From Chimonanthus salicifolius (Eukaryota > Streptophyta > Magnoliopsida > Laurales > Calycanthaceae): a stretch of DNA of 64,000 nucleotides. The notes under the pieces are model-generated. The model had not been told where the DNA came from and did not search any database. It saw nothing but the letters and a program-made list of their open reading frames with translations. Each line of letters starts with the position of its first letter. Within the stretch, counting starts at the first letter, position 1. The position numbers and the translations under genes were made by a program. Positions 45,663 through 58,138 of this stretch are shown here, in pieces. Location: positions 53,878,905 to 53,942,904 of the forward strand of contig CM023540.1 of the NCBI GenBank assembly GCA_013350335.1, in the 5' to 3' direction.

Positions 45663-48600
45663 TGTAATACCCTGACCCAAATTAGACGTAATTTAGCTTA
45701 ATAAATCTTGCTTAGACCGGTTCATCTCGAAGATTTCGGTTAGGACTTAGTGCGAAACCCAGGTATGGCCCAATCCGAGCTCGAAAGCTCAGTGATCCAG
45801 CTCGTCCTAGCTAGAGGGCAAAATGGTAATTTACCGCTTATTGTTATTATTTTATAAATTGTGTTATTATGTGATTATTATTGGATGATATTATTCTCCT
45901 TAGTCAAGGATTTCTATTTCTGATTTTAAAATATTTTTATTTTTAGAAAATAGTATTTAAAACCACCTCTCAAAACCCCGAAAGGGAGAAATAAATATTT
46001 TTAAATGGTTTTCGAAACGAGATAAATTTTGAATCAAGTATATTATGTTAGACCATTTTAGTATGGTCTAGTTTATTCTTTCAAACCCTGAAAATGAGGA
46101 CTATAAATCGTTTTATTTAACACAAGTTAAATCACGTAAATAGTGTTAAATTATAGTTTTTATCTAAATCAATGGTTTTTAATGAGTTCTAAATCTACAA
46201 TTTTTTATGTTGATCAGAGTTTTTAAGACCCAACTTATCTGTATGGTTGGATTAAGTTCATCAGCTTTTAAAATCATGTTTTAGTTAAAAATCGGATTTT
46301 TGTCAAAACAGGGACTTATTTGCAAAATCGAAAGTTGGGAAGGGCTGATCTGCAACCAACGCCCAAACAGTGCGGTTATTGTTCGGGACGTCAGCAGCAA
46401 CTGCATGCAGCAACATGCAGTGGCCCGATGGCCACCATCTAGGGATCAGTTTTGCTATAAATTGGCCATCAGATGAGCTGATCTCCTCCCACACTTTCAT
46501 CTCTTCTCTCTCAGTCACTCAGCTCTCTGATTCTCGGACCATCTCCCTCTCTCTCTCGGCCTCTGTTCTTTCCAAATTTTTGCTTAATCGTAGCTTAAAG
46601 GAAGAGATTTTCAAAAGTCAGATTTTCAACCCAGGAACTCAAGTGAATGTAACCACTGTGTTCCTCTTTCAATTTCAGTCGGATTAGAATCAAGAAAAAC
46701 CAAATTTGGCCAAGTTTTGAGTGAGTAAAATAGTTTTAAGTTTAAGGAAAAGCTTGGTTTTCTTTGTATCAGTGAGTTTTCGCTGTTAAAATCGGGCTGC
46801 CTAATCGGTGTTAAAGAATGTAACCACTCCCTATGGAAAGAGGACTCACTGTGGAGTTCATCTAATCGGCTAGATGTGAAAATCGAATCCGGGAAACCCA
46901 CTATTTTCAGATTCGTATTTCATGTTGTGTTGACCATCACTGTCTGCTGTTGCGGACAGTGGAGGAAGAAGACTGTCGGACAGTCGGAGAGTCGATCTTC
47001 GGACGGTCTGAGGGTCACACCCTTCGAACAATCCGAGGCAACCCTTCGGACGTTCCGAGCTTCACCCAAATCTCGAAGCATCCGAGGCAAGTTTAACTCG
47101 GCCGGATGTTCCGAGCTGAGTTCGGAAGGACCGAACCCCGTTCGGACGATCCGAGCCTCACTCGGCATGTTTCGAGACACACAGACCCACCAAAACCCTT
47201 TTTCGGATTTTATCGGTTCGGAAGGACCTTCGAACGATCCGAGACCTGATCTTCGGACGATCTTAAGGCAGACCCACAGTCCGAAGTCAGTGACTAGTTT
47301 AGGTAGTGGTTTGGATGATCCGAAGCCACAGTACCTGGTTCCGAGGCTTGTTCCGAGGGACCCAATTTTTAAGAGTAAAATCTTGTTTGTTTGTTGATGC
47401 TTGTGATGTTATACCCCTTGATAAATTAAAAAAAGTGTACTATCCCTCTTCTCTTATTACTATAGTGTATATACTATTGTATTCACTTCCAAGCCGACTC
47501 TATTGGTCGGGTACTGAGTGACTTCACTTCTAGGCAGACACTATATTTGTCGGGCACTAAGTGACCTCGAGGCCTTACTCAACATGTCAGATCTGGTCCT
47601 ATCTATAAGACAACCGAGAAGTGACCTGAGTATCTAGAACTAACTCAATAAGTCAATCTGGTCATGCCCAGAAGACAATATGAGTTTTGGACTGAGCACC
47701 TTACTATTATTATACTGTGGATTATTGTAATTTAAAATGGTTAGAAACCAAGTAAGAGACTCAATTCCATTTACTTGAGAGATTTTTGGGAAAACAAGTA
47801 TGGCTTTGAAAATACTACTTATGTGTATGCATTTGATGCTATGCCTGTTGACTTATGATTGATTGTGCACTTGTTTGCTTGTTGAACAGAGACCGCGATA
47901 CCACACATTTTCGGTGAAGGAACTTAACTTTGCAGTAGGTGTAATCAGGTTCTTATGAGATAAGTCTTGAGCAATGACTGTTTTCAGATTTGATGAACCC
48001 ACCCATGTGCCTAGATATGATGCACTATTGTAAGAAGTGCTTATGTTAATTGTGAAATACTTATGATGTCGATCATACGAGATATGTAATATTGCTTCCA
48101 CGTGCCCTTGACTATTGGACCAATATTGGCCATATGTGTGAGATGGTTTACGTCTACTAGACCATGGGTGTCCATAGTTGCTGACTTGAGGAGTGTCAGT
48201 ATCGGCCATGTGAGGGCCGGAGATGTACTTGTAAGGATGTATTTTGACCATGTCGGGACTTAATACGATGGTCTCAGCATAGTATGTAGGCGTTACGTTG
48301 GATGATAGCAGTATTGGAAAAGATGATGGATTATGGGAATGATGATGATATTATAATTGAGTTATTGTCAAGCATGAGATATTATATTGCAACTGTTGAT
48401 TATTTACTAACCTGGTGTTTACTTAAACTGCACTGTTATATTTCCTTCACTGGGCTAGTTAGCTCACCCCATTCACCTTTCAGGAATGAACCCGAGGAGG
48501 AGAACCGTCTGTTTGAAGCTTAGGGTGGATAAGCTACGACGCTGCCTTGGGATTCCCATTGAGGGGAATACCCTTGTATTTGCTTTTTAGTTCTTAAAGC

Positions 48601-48902
48601 CATTTGTTTTTGTAAAGTACCATGTGTGGTACTTAGTTTGCATTAGTGTAATGTATTAAACTACCATGCGACTGTAGTTACTCTAATGTTTCAATGATAA
48701 TTCAATGTTGGAATTATGTGTTAATGATTGTGTTTATGTTGGGTAGACTTACGGTATATGTTTGAGTCCACATATTGGGATCATGTGTGACCTTGTGGCC
48801 CAACTGTTGATTCGGCCCAGTTAGAATGCTTGAGTTAGTTTAGTTTTTTAAAAAAAAAAATCGATCGCATTCTGAGCCCACTTTTCGGGTCAGGGCGTGA
48901 CA
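45663..48902 (+). mobile_element. element B 3' LTR (3240 bp)
   Basis: TGTAATACCC...GGGCGTGACA, then target duplication CATGA. Compared with the 5' LTR it has about 85 bp more near 46955-47040 (extra GGACAGT and TTCGGACGG units) and a 20-bp insert (about 47259-47280) in the middle of a TTCGGA dyad that is whole in the 5' LTR. TATA box at 46455-46462. Confidence 0.92.
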
Positions 48903-48907
48903 CATGA

Positions 48908-51462
48908 GATGCAAGTGTAAACATGCTATATAATAATAAACATCATAGCATTAAAATCCCATAGTTGAAACATTGTACTTTGATACCAAAATTAACATAG
49001 AAGTAAAAAAATCACATATACATAAATCCAGTGAATCAATAAGGTAGGAATCCTACCAACGACCAAATATCGTGTCCTTGCGTTTTCGTCCAAAAACCAC
49101 TCACCGATCGCGTCAAGCCGATCGTACACCGCGTGTGAAATCCCGTTACCTTATTACACATAAATAAATTAAACTAGTGATCCATTTGATGTCCATCCAC
49201 CCCTACTGTCATCCTATGTTCATTTCCATTTACAACCATAGTCTTTTATCCGGTTAAGTCCCCCAAGGGACTTCGGCCATAACTTAGGGCAGAAATTGTT
49301 TTTAAGTCCACAAAAATGCATTAGTGGGGTTCGGCCATGCAACATGGCCGAACCTCACTCTCTTGGTTTTGGGCACCTCTTTTTAGTCCTTGATCATTTT
49401 AATCAATATGGGTCTAAGATCATTCCATCTTTTGATTTATTAATCTAATCACATAAGTTAATCATTTAACTTGATAAAAACAACCTAAGTCCATAAGACA
49501 TTCTCCATGGGGTTCGGCCATACAACATGGCCGAACCATGGTCCTTTATTTTCACCATATTCCCATCTTAGCTATCACTCTTTCCATAGCTAATCACTTA
49601 ACTTATTTACACATAACTTAGGTCCATAAATGATTTATTAACATAAACATAGATCCATAATAAATCCCTCCATTTCTTAGCTTGATCATTCAATCTCTTA
49701 AACATGCATAGATCTACAAAATGATCCATCAGAATGGTTCATGGGGTTCGGCTATACAACATGGCCGAACCCATGGTTCCTTGTTTCCATCTTCCCATGG
49801 TCCAAATGCATTTAAATCCATCAATATTTCTCCATGGGGTTCGGCCATGTTGTGGTCCATTGTTCTTCATCATCTCCTCATTTTAAATCATCATTTACAA
49901 CATTTAAAACCCATTTAAAATCACCAACATTGTCCCATCATTTTCATCCTTTAAAACCCTTTAAAATCACTAACATACTTCCATCATTTTCATCCTTTAA
50001 AACCCATTAAAATCAATAACCTACTTCCATGGTATGGCCGAACCTATGGTTCATCATTTTCTCTTAAAAATCACATGCCCATGATAAGATCATTTGATGG
50101 GGTTCAGCCATACATCATGGCCGAACCTCATCCAATCCCTTTTTTTTCCTTAATGGTCCTTATACATAAAATCTAGGGTTTGGCCATGCAAGGGCCAAAC
50201 CATGATCTTTGATCATCCTCCATTCCTTATATTGAACATGCATGAGGTCCTTATGCATAACAAGATTAGGGTTCGGCCATGCAAGGGCAAAACCATGTTC
50301 TTTGATCATTTCTCATATTTAACCATGCATGTCATAGTCTTCCTCATCACCATTTTTATTTGCATAACCTAACTTACCCATTAACAAGATTAGGGTTTTG
50401 TCACTCCAAATACTTAACCATCACATTGATGTTTCTTAGATGGATTTAAATCCATGGCCCATAACATTTTGGCCAACTCTCTAATCCGAAATGGGACCTC
50501 ATGGTTTCGGCTATTCCATAGCCGAAACCATGGTTCCCTTAACCTCCTTTTAATTTATAAACCTTGTTAAGCAATACATATCGATTCAACGACTCCTCCA
50601 TTTTCTTTCGTTCTGTCTTGCTCCTCTGATTTTCTCCTTCCTTAATCTTTTCTTCTTCCTCCTTGATCTTCGGCCAAAGAGTGTTGCTTGAGAGGGAGAG
50701 GGTTTAAGATGAAAACCCTAAGAGAGGGTTAGGCCTAGGTGAAGGTTTGAGAGAGGGAGAGGAGGAGAGAATGGGAGGAAACTCTAAGTTCTTTTGTCTC
50801 AAGGAGAGGGAGAGAGGATAAGATGAAACTCTATCTCTTTTCTCTCCAAGAGAGGATCAGCCCTATGGGTTTGGTGTGTGTGTCTTTTGTCTAGCCCTAG
50901 CCTCCCAACCAAGAAGATGCATGGCTTACACTTGGGGTTTTGTCTTTCCCACGTGTCCCAACCAAGGAGACACATGGCTTACACTTGAGGCTTGTCCTTC
51001 ACATGGCTTACACTTGTCCCTTGGTCAACCAAGAATATGCATGGCTTACACTTGGGGCTTTGTCTTTCACATGGCTTACACTTGTCCCTTGGTCAACCAA
51101 GAATATGCATGGCTTACACTTGTCCCTTGTCTTTCACATGGCTTACACTTGTCCCTTGGTCAACCAAGAATATGCATGTGCATTAAATCATTTGCCACCT
51201 CACTTGATGAGGTGGATTTGGGTCCCACTTGACCATATCACTCACATGCCACCTCACTTGATGAGGTGGATCCCATGTCTTGATCTTAATTGGGTACATG
51301 ATCCAATTAAATTAACTCCATCCATGATCCGTTGGATCCTAATTGAGCCATTGCCCCAATTCTTATCCGTCTAACCTTCATTCCGTCTATAAATCTTAAA
51401 TTTAACAATTAAAATAGATGATACCTAATATAATAATGCATTTGAAAATCCGGGATGTTACA
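48908..51462 (-). mobile_element. element D 5' LTR, third piece
   Basis: Continues 33266 when B is removed (GCATGA then GATGCAAG). Ends CCGGGATGTTACA at 51462. Contains TTCGGCCAT hairpins (49328-50294), a GA-rich part (50650-50860), a 68-bp tandem repeat (50920-51174), and the CCACCTCA dyads at 51196 and 51247. With the other pieces the D LTR is about 3650 bp. Confidence 0.88.
50920..51174. repeat. 68-bp tandem repeat in the D LTR
   Basis: Units at 50973, 51040 and 51108 plus a shorter variant at 50920. Each unit has two copies of CATGGCTTACACTTG and one of CTTGGTCAACCAAGAATATG, itself an inverted repeat (TTGGT / ACCAA). ORFs over this stretch are by-products. Confidence 0.9.
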
Positions 51463-52316
51463 TCCACACACCACAACTCTATTCAACATAGTCATATAGA
51501 TTCTCTATGTATGATTTACAAATCCCAAAGTAGTTCAAAACTCCATGTAGTTGGAATCTATCATATTTCATAATATCACATATTCAATATATCTCAAAAA
51601 CTTCTTATTTTCATATGATACAAAATCATTCGAGGTATTACTTTCATAAAACAAAACCATTCAAAGGTATTATTTTCATAATCATACCATTTGATTCTTA
51701 TAGTGCTATAAATCATAAATCGGGAATATATGATTTTCAAAGGAACTCGATTCATCATTTGCCTATTCATTAACAAAATATTACGTCAACACCCATAGCA
51801 TTTCAACGAAGTAGGAAAACCTAGTTGATATTTGGCCGATTAGCAAAGAAAAGCACTCCGTGAGTTAGCTCGCTCGATTCCAGGTTTACTCTTGGCCATT
51901 CGTTCATTGTTCATGCATTGAAACATAACATACATCGCATTAGATTATTTTCCACTAATAATTCCTAATTCAATTCAATGCCTTTAGACTTTGAATCTCA
52001 TGTTTTATGTCCTAGTTATTACACATGTAAAGGCCTTATAAGAATACATTGGTCTATGTGTTGTCACTGAAATTCATAATAAAAATCTTACAAGTTTGGG
52101 GTCTTAACAATATTTCTATCCTCAGAGAGCTTGTTTAAGAAACCTTCACTTAGTATTACTAAGTACATCCAGTAATAAGTCTAAGTGTTTTTTATAACTA
52201 ATTGAATTCACGTGTTTAGAAAATGAGAGAGTGTGGCTACTGTCACTTCGAAACATCCCCAGGCCAGCATCTGATCGTCCCTAGGCCATCTTTGGATCGT
52301 CCCAAGCTTCGAAACG
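51463..52316 (-). mobile_element. LTR H, left piece, target of element D
   Basis: Non-coding DNA between the D LTR and a solo LTR. The right end (52225-52316) has 'CATCCCCAGGCC' and 'GATCGTCCCAAGCTTC' repeats that go on after the solo LTR at 55249, so both flanks belong to one sequence. 51463-52100 is AT-rich with nothing else I recognise. Assignment of the far left part to H is inference. Confidence 0.6.
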
Positions 52317-55243
52317 TCTAACGACCCGACCCGATCTTTTTGGATTTGTGGGAGATTTTCATATCTCCATGTTGGATTAGGTGTTTTGGTGGCAGTAGAG
52401 AGAGTGTGAGCTCTGCGGTGGGCCCTGATTTGTCCGATTTTGAGGTTGGAGGCTCGAAGGGTATTTTGGTAATTTTGATTTATTATATGATTTTTTTCAG
52501 GAAAAATGTTTGAAAACACACATTTCAATATCTTTCATTGGCTTTGACAACTCTAGAAATTTCTCTCTTTAAAACAAAAGGAGCTTCAAAACCTTAACTA
52601 TAAATTCATCTCTTTCACTTCTCCCCTCTTTGCTTCAACCCTAACCCTAGAGGAGCAATGTCGCCCCCCTCCATAGTGCAGTCGCTGCCCCTCCTCTCTC
52701 TTGTTCCTTTCCTCTTTTTCTCTAACCCTAATCCCTCCCTCCTTCCTCTTTTTCCTCTTTTGTAACCTAATCCAAACCCTAAACCTTTCCTAACACCTCC
52801 CTCTCTTGAACCGCCGCCGCTGCCCCACTTGTTGCATTCCTCTCTCTCGATTAACCCTCTCTCCTTCCATCCCTCATCTCGATCTCCCTCTCCCTCAGTT
52901 CAGCAGTAGCCACCGTACTCCCTCTTCCTCGCCCTCCAACCTCAGAGCCCTAGATTTCACCCTCCCGTCGCCCTGCTAATTCCAGGTAAGCTCCCTCTTC
53001 TTTTCCTATTCTTTTATTTTCCTCTTTCTTTCCCTTTGTCTAATTTTCACCAATTTTCTGCAATCTTCTCTGAAATTCCTCAGTGTTCCTAGTTTTTCAC
53101 TATTTTCTCTATTTTCGGTGGTTTTCATGGGTTTTTTCCCTTTTCTTCTTCCATTTTAGACTTAGTTGAGTCTCGAGTCGACTCAGTTGGGGCCCTTGGG
53201 TCAACCCAGCCCTTGGACCTAGCTTGTGACCCAACGTTTTGGTCCATTGGCCCAGATACGACCCAGTAGACCTCTCCCAGTCCAGGTCCAGACTCGATCT
53301 CGGCCCAATCAGACCAGGCCCAGGCTCGATCCAGCCCAATCTTAGACCTGGCCCAGCCCAGTTCAAGAAGGCCCAACCCTCAGGCCCAGCCAGACTTGGC
53401 CCTACCCATTTTTAGAGCCCAGTTTTAGGCCCGGCCCGTTTCAGAGCCAGTTTTTAGGTCCAAACCATTTTGAAGCCCATTTTCTGACCAGAACCGTTTT
53501 CAAGCCCGTTTTTTATGGTCGACCCATTTTCAAGCTCGTTTTAAGGCCCAAACTGTTTTCAAGCACGTTTTCAAGCCTGTTTTCAGTCCCGACCCATTTT
53601 CAAGCCCACATTCAGGCCCAAACCGTTTTCAAGCCCATTTTTAGGCCCGAACCATTTTCAGGCTCGTTTTCAGACCCGGCCCAGTTCAGCCTAGTTTTAG
53701 GCCCAGCCCAATTTTAGGTCCGTTTTTTCGTTTGACTTCGTTTTACCTTTTTACTTATTCGTCCTTCATTGTTTCAACAGATTGAGCTCCCTTCAACCCA
53801 TCACGCCACTTGCTCGCTTCGGATTTTCGACTCCGTACACTGTGAGGGGACATATCACTGTTTAAGCATTCATTCGCATCTATTTAACCTTTAACCTTGG
53901 ACATGGAGTGACTTCAATTGGGCCCTTCGTTGATTAAGCCACTCGGTAAGGGAACCGTTGAATAAAACTGTGGTAAGGGATCCATTTGGGTGCATTCATG
54001 TCAACTATATGCGATTAAATAAAAAAAAAATTCTAATTGGATGAATGTACATTGAACATGAAGCTTGAAACTTATTGATAACATGTGGCGTATTCAACTA
54101 TAACATGTGAATGAATTTATGATGAGAATAAGATGTGTTGGACATCGAACTTGATGCTTGGAACTTAATGATATCTTATTGAGTGTGTCTTTATAAAATG
54201 TGAATGAGATCGTGATGAGTATGGGGATTCATGTTTTGAGACCTTGTCATATGCTTGCTTATGTTGTTTTGCATGATCATGATATTACCTGCATTCATTG
54301 AAGGAATTGTTCACACGTGTTTGTGTTATAATAACGTGATGATTTTGGTTGTTGGGAGGACTTCCCCGTTACGTTCATGCAGTCGAGACCCCCATAGGAG
54401 ATGCGGGTTTTCCCGTTGAATTCCGGCGGTTGAGGCAGTTGTGTATTGTATGGTCTCCCTGTTGTATTGGTAGGGAGACCTGAATTGTTGGCGGACCATT
54501 GTGAGATATGGAGGTGGTGTCTCGGACTGGTCAGTAGGACCATTGGTTAGTAGTATAGCTGAGTACTCATATACAGAGACATTCATTCTATTATGATGTT
54601 CTTGCATTCATGCATATTTTATATGTTGCTAACATGTGATATGCATTATCTCTTCATTGAGCTGGTCGTTTTGAGTAGTCTCCCGATGGCACTGGTAGGG
54701 AGACCGGAGTTTACTAGAGGACCCGGTGTGGGCTAGCGAGATGATGTCTTGGATTTGGTCGGTGGATTATTAGTTGGTTATGTTGTTGGGTTTTGCATGT
54801 GCATGAGAGCCTCTGTTATCATGACGTTTTTGCATTCATGCGCATGATTTATATATATTATTAACATGTGATATGCTTTATCTCTTCACAAGGCTGGTTA
54901 GTTAACCACTTACCTTTCAGGTAGCCCAAACACCGAGAGACCAGGCTAGCCCCTTCAGAGGAGCAATAGCAGTAGATATTTGTTGTTCATGTTTATTCTT
55001 AGTTGAGATACTTTGTTTTGTATATTTGTTATCCATATGTTGTTTGTTCGGGTGACTGAATAACCATATTTGAACAATTTATAGTTGCTTGTTATGTTTC
55101 CTAGTATTATGGAGTTGTAGTTGCCGAGCGGGAGATAGTTACCCCATTTCCAAAAAAATATATATATATACCTGATATCCGTCTTTTTGTAATGTTTGCG
55201 TTATTTCGGAGATAAAACGCCCGTAGCGGGACGAGGCGTTACA
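52317..55243 (+). mobile_element. solo LTR in H (2927 bp)
   Basis: Starts TCTAACGACCCGACCC (TG mutated to TC) and ends GACGAGGCGTTACA. Flanks AAACG (52312-52316) and GAACA (55244-55248) fit a decayed duplication of GAACG. A third LTR family: no TTCGGCCAT hairpins. It holds CT-rich DNA with CCCTAACCCTAG (52620-52980), a 30-bp degenerate repeat (53401-53730), repeated CGGTTG/GGGAGACC blocks (54400-54790), and the GCTGGTTAGTTAACCACTTACC block (54892). Confidence 0.8.
53401..53730. repeat. degenerate 30-bp minisatellite
   Basis: About 11 units of the form GGCCCGAACCATTTTCAAGC plus CCGTTTTTA, with substitutions and small length changes. Minus-strand ORFs with Gly/Pro-rich products next to it are a result of GC-rich low complexity. 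Confidence 0.85.
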
Positions 55244-56304
55244 GAACATCCCCAAACCAACTTCGAATCATCCCAAGCTTTGGAACGTCCCCAGACCAAC
55301 TTCAGATCGTCCCAAGCTTCAGCCTTAAAAATAATCACCTCGGATCGTCCTAACTTCTTTCCAGACCTTTCGAGACCTATCTTCCTCAATCACACAGTTT
55401 TAGAATCTGTAGAAAACTGTAGAACGGACCGAGTTTCTTGAACTCGAAAATCACTAAAAAGTGGGTCATTGGCTTTGATTTCGAAACCTAACCTCTTAGA
55501 TTGATTGCACATGTGATTTGTCACATTTTAGAATGTTAATACTCATGATTTGATCAATGAATACATGGATCTAAATCAAATTTTATAAGTTGTGGGAAAA
55601 CCCAAAAATTCCCAATTTTTCCAATTTTCATTTCCTTAACCTAAATTTGTCTTGGGTTGATTCTAAACCATCCTAATCCTCAAATTAAGTCCTAATACTA
55701 AATCCAAGGAGAAAAACTAACCTCTTGTGAAACTTTCCAAGATCTCTCTTCCTTCTTTCTTCTGCCTTTCTTCCTTTTTTTTCTTCTTTTTTTTTTTCTT
55801 TTTTTTTTCCCCTCTTTCTTTTGTTTTCTTCTTCTCTTGAGTTTCGAAATGGAGGAGAGAGGGAGAGAAAGGAAATGAAGATGTCACCTACTGGTGTGGA
55901 GTGGAAGGAGAGAGTGCCACATGAGAGGAAGGGGGACAGGTCGATGGAGAGGAGAAAAGGGCGAAAGGGGATGAGGGAACCGATGGAGAAGGGAGAGAAA
56001 TGAGAACTTCCTCATTTCTCTCTCCTCTTTAGTCAAAAGGATGGGGTGTAAGGTTAGCCTTGCATTTAATGCAAAATGGGGGGGAGGGTGGTTGGAGGTC
56101 ATGTCATTCCATGTGGCATGTCACCTCACCACACCTCGCCACGTCATCACTTATGCGGCACGCCCGCCACATCATTAATTAGTTTCTACTAATTAAAAAA
56201 GTTCATTCCATCAAATATTATCAAATTAAAACTCGATGACTCGAAATTGACTCACATTGTGACATCGCTCGGAACCCAGAACTTGGAAGTACGAGGTGTT
56301 ACAA
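55244..56304 (-). mobile_element. LTR H, right piece
   Basis: Continues the CATCCCCAAACC and GATCGTCCCAAGC repeats of 52225-52316, then CT-rich DNA (55735-55850) and GA-rich DNA (55850-56010), and ends TACGAGGTGTTACA at 56304, the minus-strand LTR start TGTAACACCTCG. No PBS follows on the right, so this is the outer edge of an element that opens to the left, or a solo LTR. ORFs at 55821-56102 are low-complexity. Confidence 0.72.
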
Positions 56305-56315
56305 CAGTTTTGGTG

Positions 56316-56569
56316 CTCTTTGAAGTTCTGGCAATGGTCATATTATTGGGGCCTGTCAGGTGTATATCTCCGCTGCTGATTCCTTTCATGATGTTAATTT
56401 AGGAGTTCAAAAGATCCTTATTCAGCTTGTTAAGCATTGCGTCCCTGTTAGATATATGTTCCTTAGATATGCCAGTTTCATCAGTTCCATCAACAATCAT
56501 GACAATGGTCACTGGAGTGTTCGTACCCATCTGTCTGTAAACTCAAATTTAAGAAAAATTGAAAATTGA
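56316..56569 (+). other. short open frame of unknown origin next to LTR H
   Basis: 84 codons open from just after a TGA at 56316-56318 to a stop at 56567, reading SSGNGHIIGACQVYISAADS at its start. It looks more protein-like than neighbouring AT-rich DNA. The GHIIGA...FH pattern is loosely like the RNase H domain at the end of plant LINE elements, but no catalytic residues can be placed, so this is only a guess. It may be an exon fragment or chance. Confidence 0.25.
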
Positions 56570-57499
56570 TTTAATGGTTTGATTAGATTTAAAACTCAAT
56601 TAGTTGAATTTTACAATAAGTTAGTAGATTTTCTACAAAGTCAACCTAAGAAATTCACTAGCCTGGGCTCAATAAATAAGAAACTCCAAACTACTGAGTG
56701 AATGAAAGAAAGGCTTTCTCTCCAGTCTCAACAAAGAAAATACTCTCATTAAAAACATTTTAAATATGCAATTTTACTCTATAGAAAATCAACACATGAA
56801 TACATAAAAGAATTATAAATTTAAATAAAATAAATTTAAAAAGAACTATAAGAGATAACTCAGCGTAATTGTGAGAACAAACCGCAAAATCAAGATTTCT
56901 ATTCATTAGCATCCAAAGGCCGTATTTATTATCTTACAATGCATAATTAAAGAAATTCAAGAACGAACACATTAAGGTTGTTCATGCCATGATAGGTCGT
57001 TATGACTTTTTTTAAATCCAATTTTTTTAAATCCAATTTATACCTTTATACACAAATAAAAACGTTGTACATCAATATTTTTATTGCACCACTAACTAAT
57101 TGATAAATGAGTTATATAAAAATCAAATAAAGAAGAAAATAAATCAAAAGAATCGCCTTTAAGGGTGCTTACCAAACATGTCAATCTTAAGAATGTTTTT
57201 GGGAAAAAATAGAAAAGAATGAACCTTTCTGTTGGCACCTCCACTTCTTTTTCTTGTTATTTTATATTTCATCTAAGACCTTTGTAATTTCTAAAAAATA
57301 GAAATATAAAAATTATCTTTCAATAATCTACTTTTAATTACTAAAAAAATACATTTTTTTCTAATTACTCTCCAAATTAAAGTATTCTTTGAATAATCTA
57401 CTTTTAATAAAATTCCAATACAGGTTTTACAGTTTTGTATCATTTGGCTCAATTTGATGTGAATAGATAATAGCTTTATCATAATATAGGAACCATTTA
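56570..57499. other. AT-rich intergenic DNA
   Basis: No ORF or known element recognised. 57310-57420 has a diverged direct repeat of 'AATAATCTACTTTTAAT' (two copies about 80 bp apart). Confidence 0.5.
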
Positions 57500-58055
57500 C
57501 AGTAAAAGCCTCTATAATGTATTACTCTATAAAGTTATAACATGTCTAAAATAATATCTGCAGTCGGTCCCAACCTCAGGCCCATATAAAATGTAGTAAA
57601 TCTCTCTAACTCAGTACTCAATACATTCAGAATAAAAAATGCATGGTCCCAACCATTTTTGTAAAATAATATTCCATACATTCATAATACAAAATTATTG
57701 CAAAAGTGTTTAAGAACTTCACAAACACTCTGAAAAACGACCCTACGATGATTTGTTTCTAGATCTGGCCGAAGTGGTAGGGCTTCTCGCTGGTCTTGAG
57801 AGTTGCAAACAGAGAGGATCCAATGGGGGCTATGGGCAACAGTCTGGCTTTCAGGCAACAACGGCCTACGGGGAAGAAAGAGAATGAAGATAATTGATTT
57901 CAGCTGAAAAGGCTTTTTACAATGGATAAGAGTTTAAGGAGATTTTTTGAAAAGGAATATTGAACGTCAATTTGATAGACCCTCTAATTAAATAGCCTTT
58001 CTAATGTAATATATGAACCATAGTCCAACCATATTGTATTATAGAGGTTTTACTA
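57500..58055. mobile_element. MITE-like element with AGTAAAA-CCTCTATAAT termini
   Basis: Left end CAGTAAAAGCCTCTATAATG; right end, inverted, TAGTAAAACCTCTATAATAC, so about 18 of 20 terminal bases pair. Both sides are flanked by TA (57498-57499 and 58056-58057), which fits a TA target. 556 bp, no transposase. A mariner-like origin is inferred only from the TA. Confidence 0.5.
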
Positions 58056-58138
58056 TATTTTGACATCACTTAGTTGCAAATAATCACAATTTTATAATAT
58101 ATTTGAAGGTCGGCCCGTCCAATTGTTATAGCAGTAGT

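Larger units (their letters stand above)
33267..48902 (+). mobile_element. element B: Ty3/gypsy retrotransposon of a second family, nested
   Basis: 5' LTR 33267-36404, PBS 36408-36419, extra ORF 36554-37036, gag 37232-38412, pol remnants to 45628, 3' LTR 45663-48902. Perfect target duplication CATGA (33262-33266, 48903-48907) in the D LTR. RNase H and integrase are separated by a 4.6-kb block of two inverted LTR pieces. LTRs differ by about 20 sites in the first 190 bp, so B is older than C. The chromodomain-like tail places it with chromoviruses. Confidence 0.92.

Noticed and set aside
50876..51374. ORFs of 118, 144 and 64 codons with repeated HGLHLSL / MAYTCPL peptides
   Set aside because: They translate the 68-bp tandem repeat in three frames; nothing else supports a gene.
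53109..53376. Gly/Pro-rich minus-strand ORFs
   Set aside because: By-product of the GC-rich repeats in the solo LTR; two overlapping frames look equally 'coding'.
55821..56102. Arg/Glu/Met-rich ORFs
   Set aside because: Purine-rich low-complexity part of LTR H; opposite strand is equally open.
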